Made by a program: the position numbers and the translations under genes
Part shown: in pieces, positions 6,194 to 6,344 of the stretch
How positions within the stretch are numbered: the stretch's first letter is position 1
Layout: each line of letters starts with the position of its first letter
Assembly: GCA_028825345.1 (NCBI GenBank)
Contig: JAPKAJ010000128.1
Location: forward strand, 1 to 6,344
Length of the DNA: 6,344 nucleotides
Reading direction: 5' to 3'
From: Arenicellales bacterium
GTDB taxonomy: Bacteria; Pseudomonadota; Gammaproteobacteria; Arenicellales; UBA868
Notes under the pieces: model-generated
The model's input: the letters and a program-made list of their open reading frames with translations, nothing else
Databases searched by the model: none
Told to the model about the DNA's origin: nothing

Positions 6194-6344
6194 TCAGTTG
6201 TCGCTAGCCCGAGCCTCATTGTCCGAATCAGTTGTCGCCTGGAGCGCTTCCTGGCGGGTGTCTAGCAACAAGTTATCATAGTTTTTTTGTGCGTCGTCAC
6301 ACACAGCAGTGTTTCCGGTAAAACTGTCAATCAATCCATCCACC
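6194..6344 (-). CDS. Unrecognised protein, C-terminal 49 residues (5' end outside window)
   Basis: On the - strand an open frame enters from the window edge (first full codon at 6343) and runs 49 codons to TGA at 6194-6196. Its stop is 31 bases past the end of the convergent OCD-family gene. The other two - strand frames close within a few codons of the edge. The visible peptide starts VDGLIDSFTGNTAVCDDAQ and ends DSDNEARASDN. It is acidic, hydrophilic and helix-friendly in its middle (QKNYDNLLLDTRQEALQ), like a charged C-terminal tail. I recognise no family. Support comes from the open frame, the sensible stop position and the protein-like composition; 49 codons could still be open by chance. 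Confidence 0.5.
   Translation of the reverse strand, partial: VDGLIDSFTGNTAVCDDAQKNYDNLLLDTRQEALQATTDSDNEARASDN

Noticed and set aside
5950..6219. 89-codon open frame on the - strand
   Set aside because: Almost entirely antisense to the C-terminal coding part of the OCD-family gene, with no family resemblance; a shadow.

Overview
This window holds six protein genes and the tail of a probable seventh. It looks like ordinary chromosomal DNA from a proteobacterium, most likely a gammaproteobacterium. The grounds are a class I [4Fe-4S] fumarase of the E. coli FumA type, a PdxH close to enterobacterial PdxH, a SoxW-like periplasmic thioredoxin as found in sulfur-oxidising proteobacteria, and tight co-directional packing. 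I see no insertion sequence, phage gene, CRISPR array, tRNA or rRNA. The taxon is an inference from protein resemblance alone.

Left part (1-2519, + strand): the C-terminal 245 codons of fumarate hydratase, an exported protein with two tandem SoxW-like thioredoxin domains, and pyridoxamine 5'-phosphate oxidase (pdxH). The gaps are 22 and 31 bases, so they are probably co-transcribed. This looks like a housekeeping and redox block: a TCA-cycle iron-sulfur enzyme, a thiol-redox protein and a cofactor-synthesis gene.

Middle part (2585-5116, - strand): a polysaccharide-deacetylase-fold protein followed 36 bases later by a trimethylamine methyltransferase (MttB) family protein with no internal stop codon, hence a pyrrolysine-free member. 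The pair converges on pdxH across 65 bases and is probably one transcript.

Right part (5212-6344): an ornithine cyclodeaminase / mu-crystallin family NAD(P) enzyme on the + strand, divergent from the deacetylase across a 95-base region rich in short inverted repeats. It converges on the 3' end of an unrecognised - strand gene that runs off the window.

The most interesting unit is the divergent trio of OCD-family enzyme, deacetylase-fold hydrolase and MttB-family methyltransferase. All three families act on amino or N-methylated small molecules or N-acyl groups, so the trio may be a catabolic or modification module for a quaternary amine or modified amino acid. That is a hypothesis from neighbourhood. 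No corrinoid protein, activator or transporter lies in the window, and the substrates cannot be read from the sequence.
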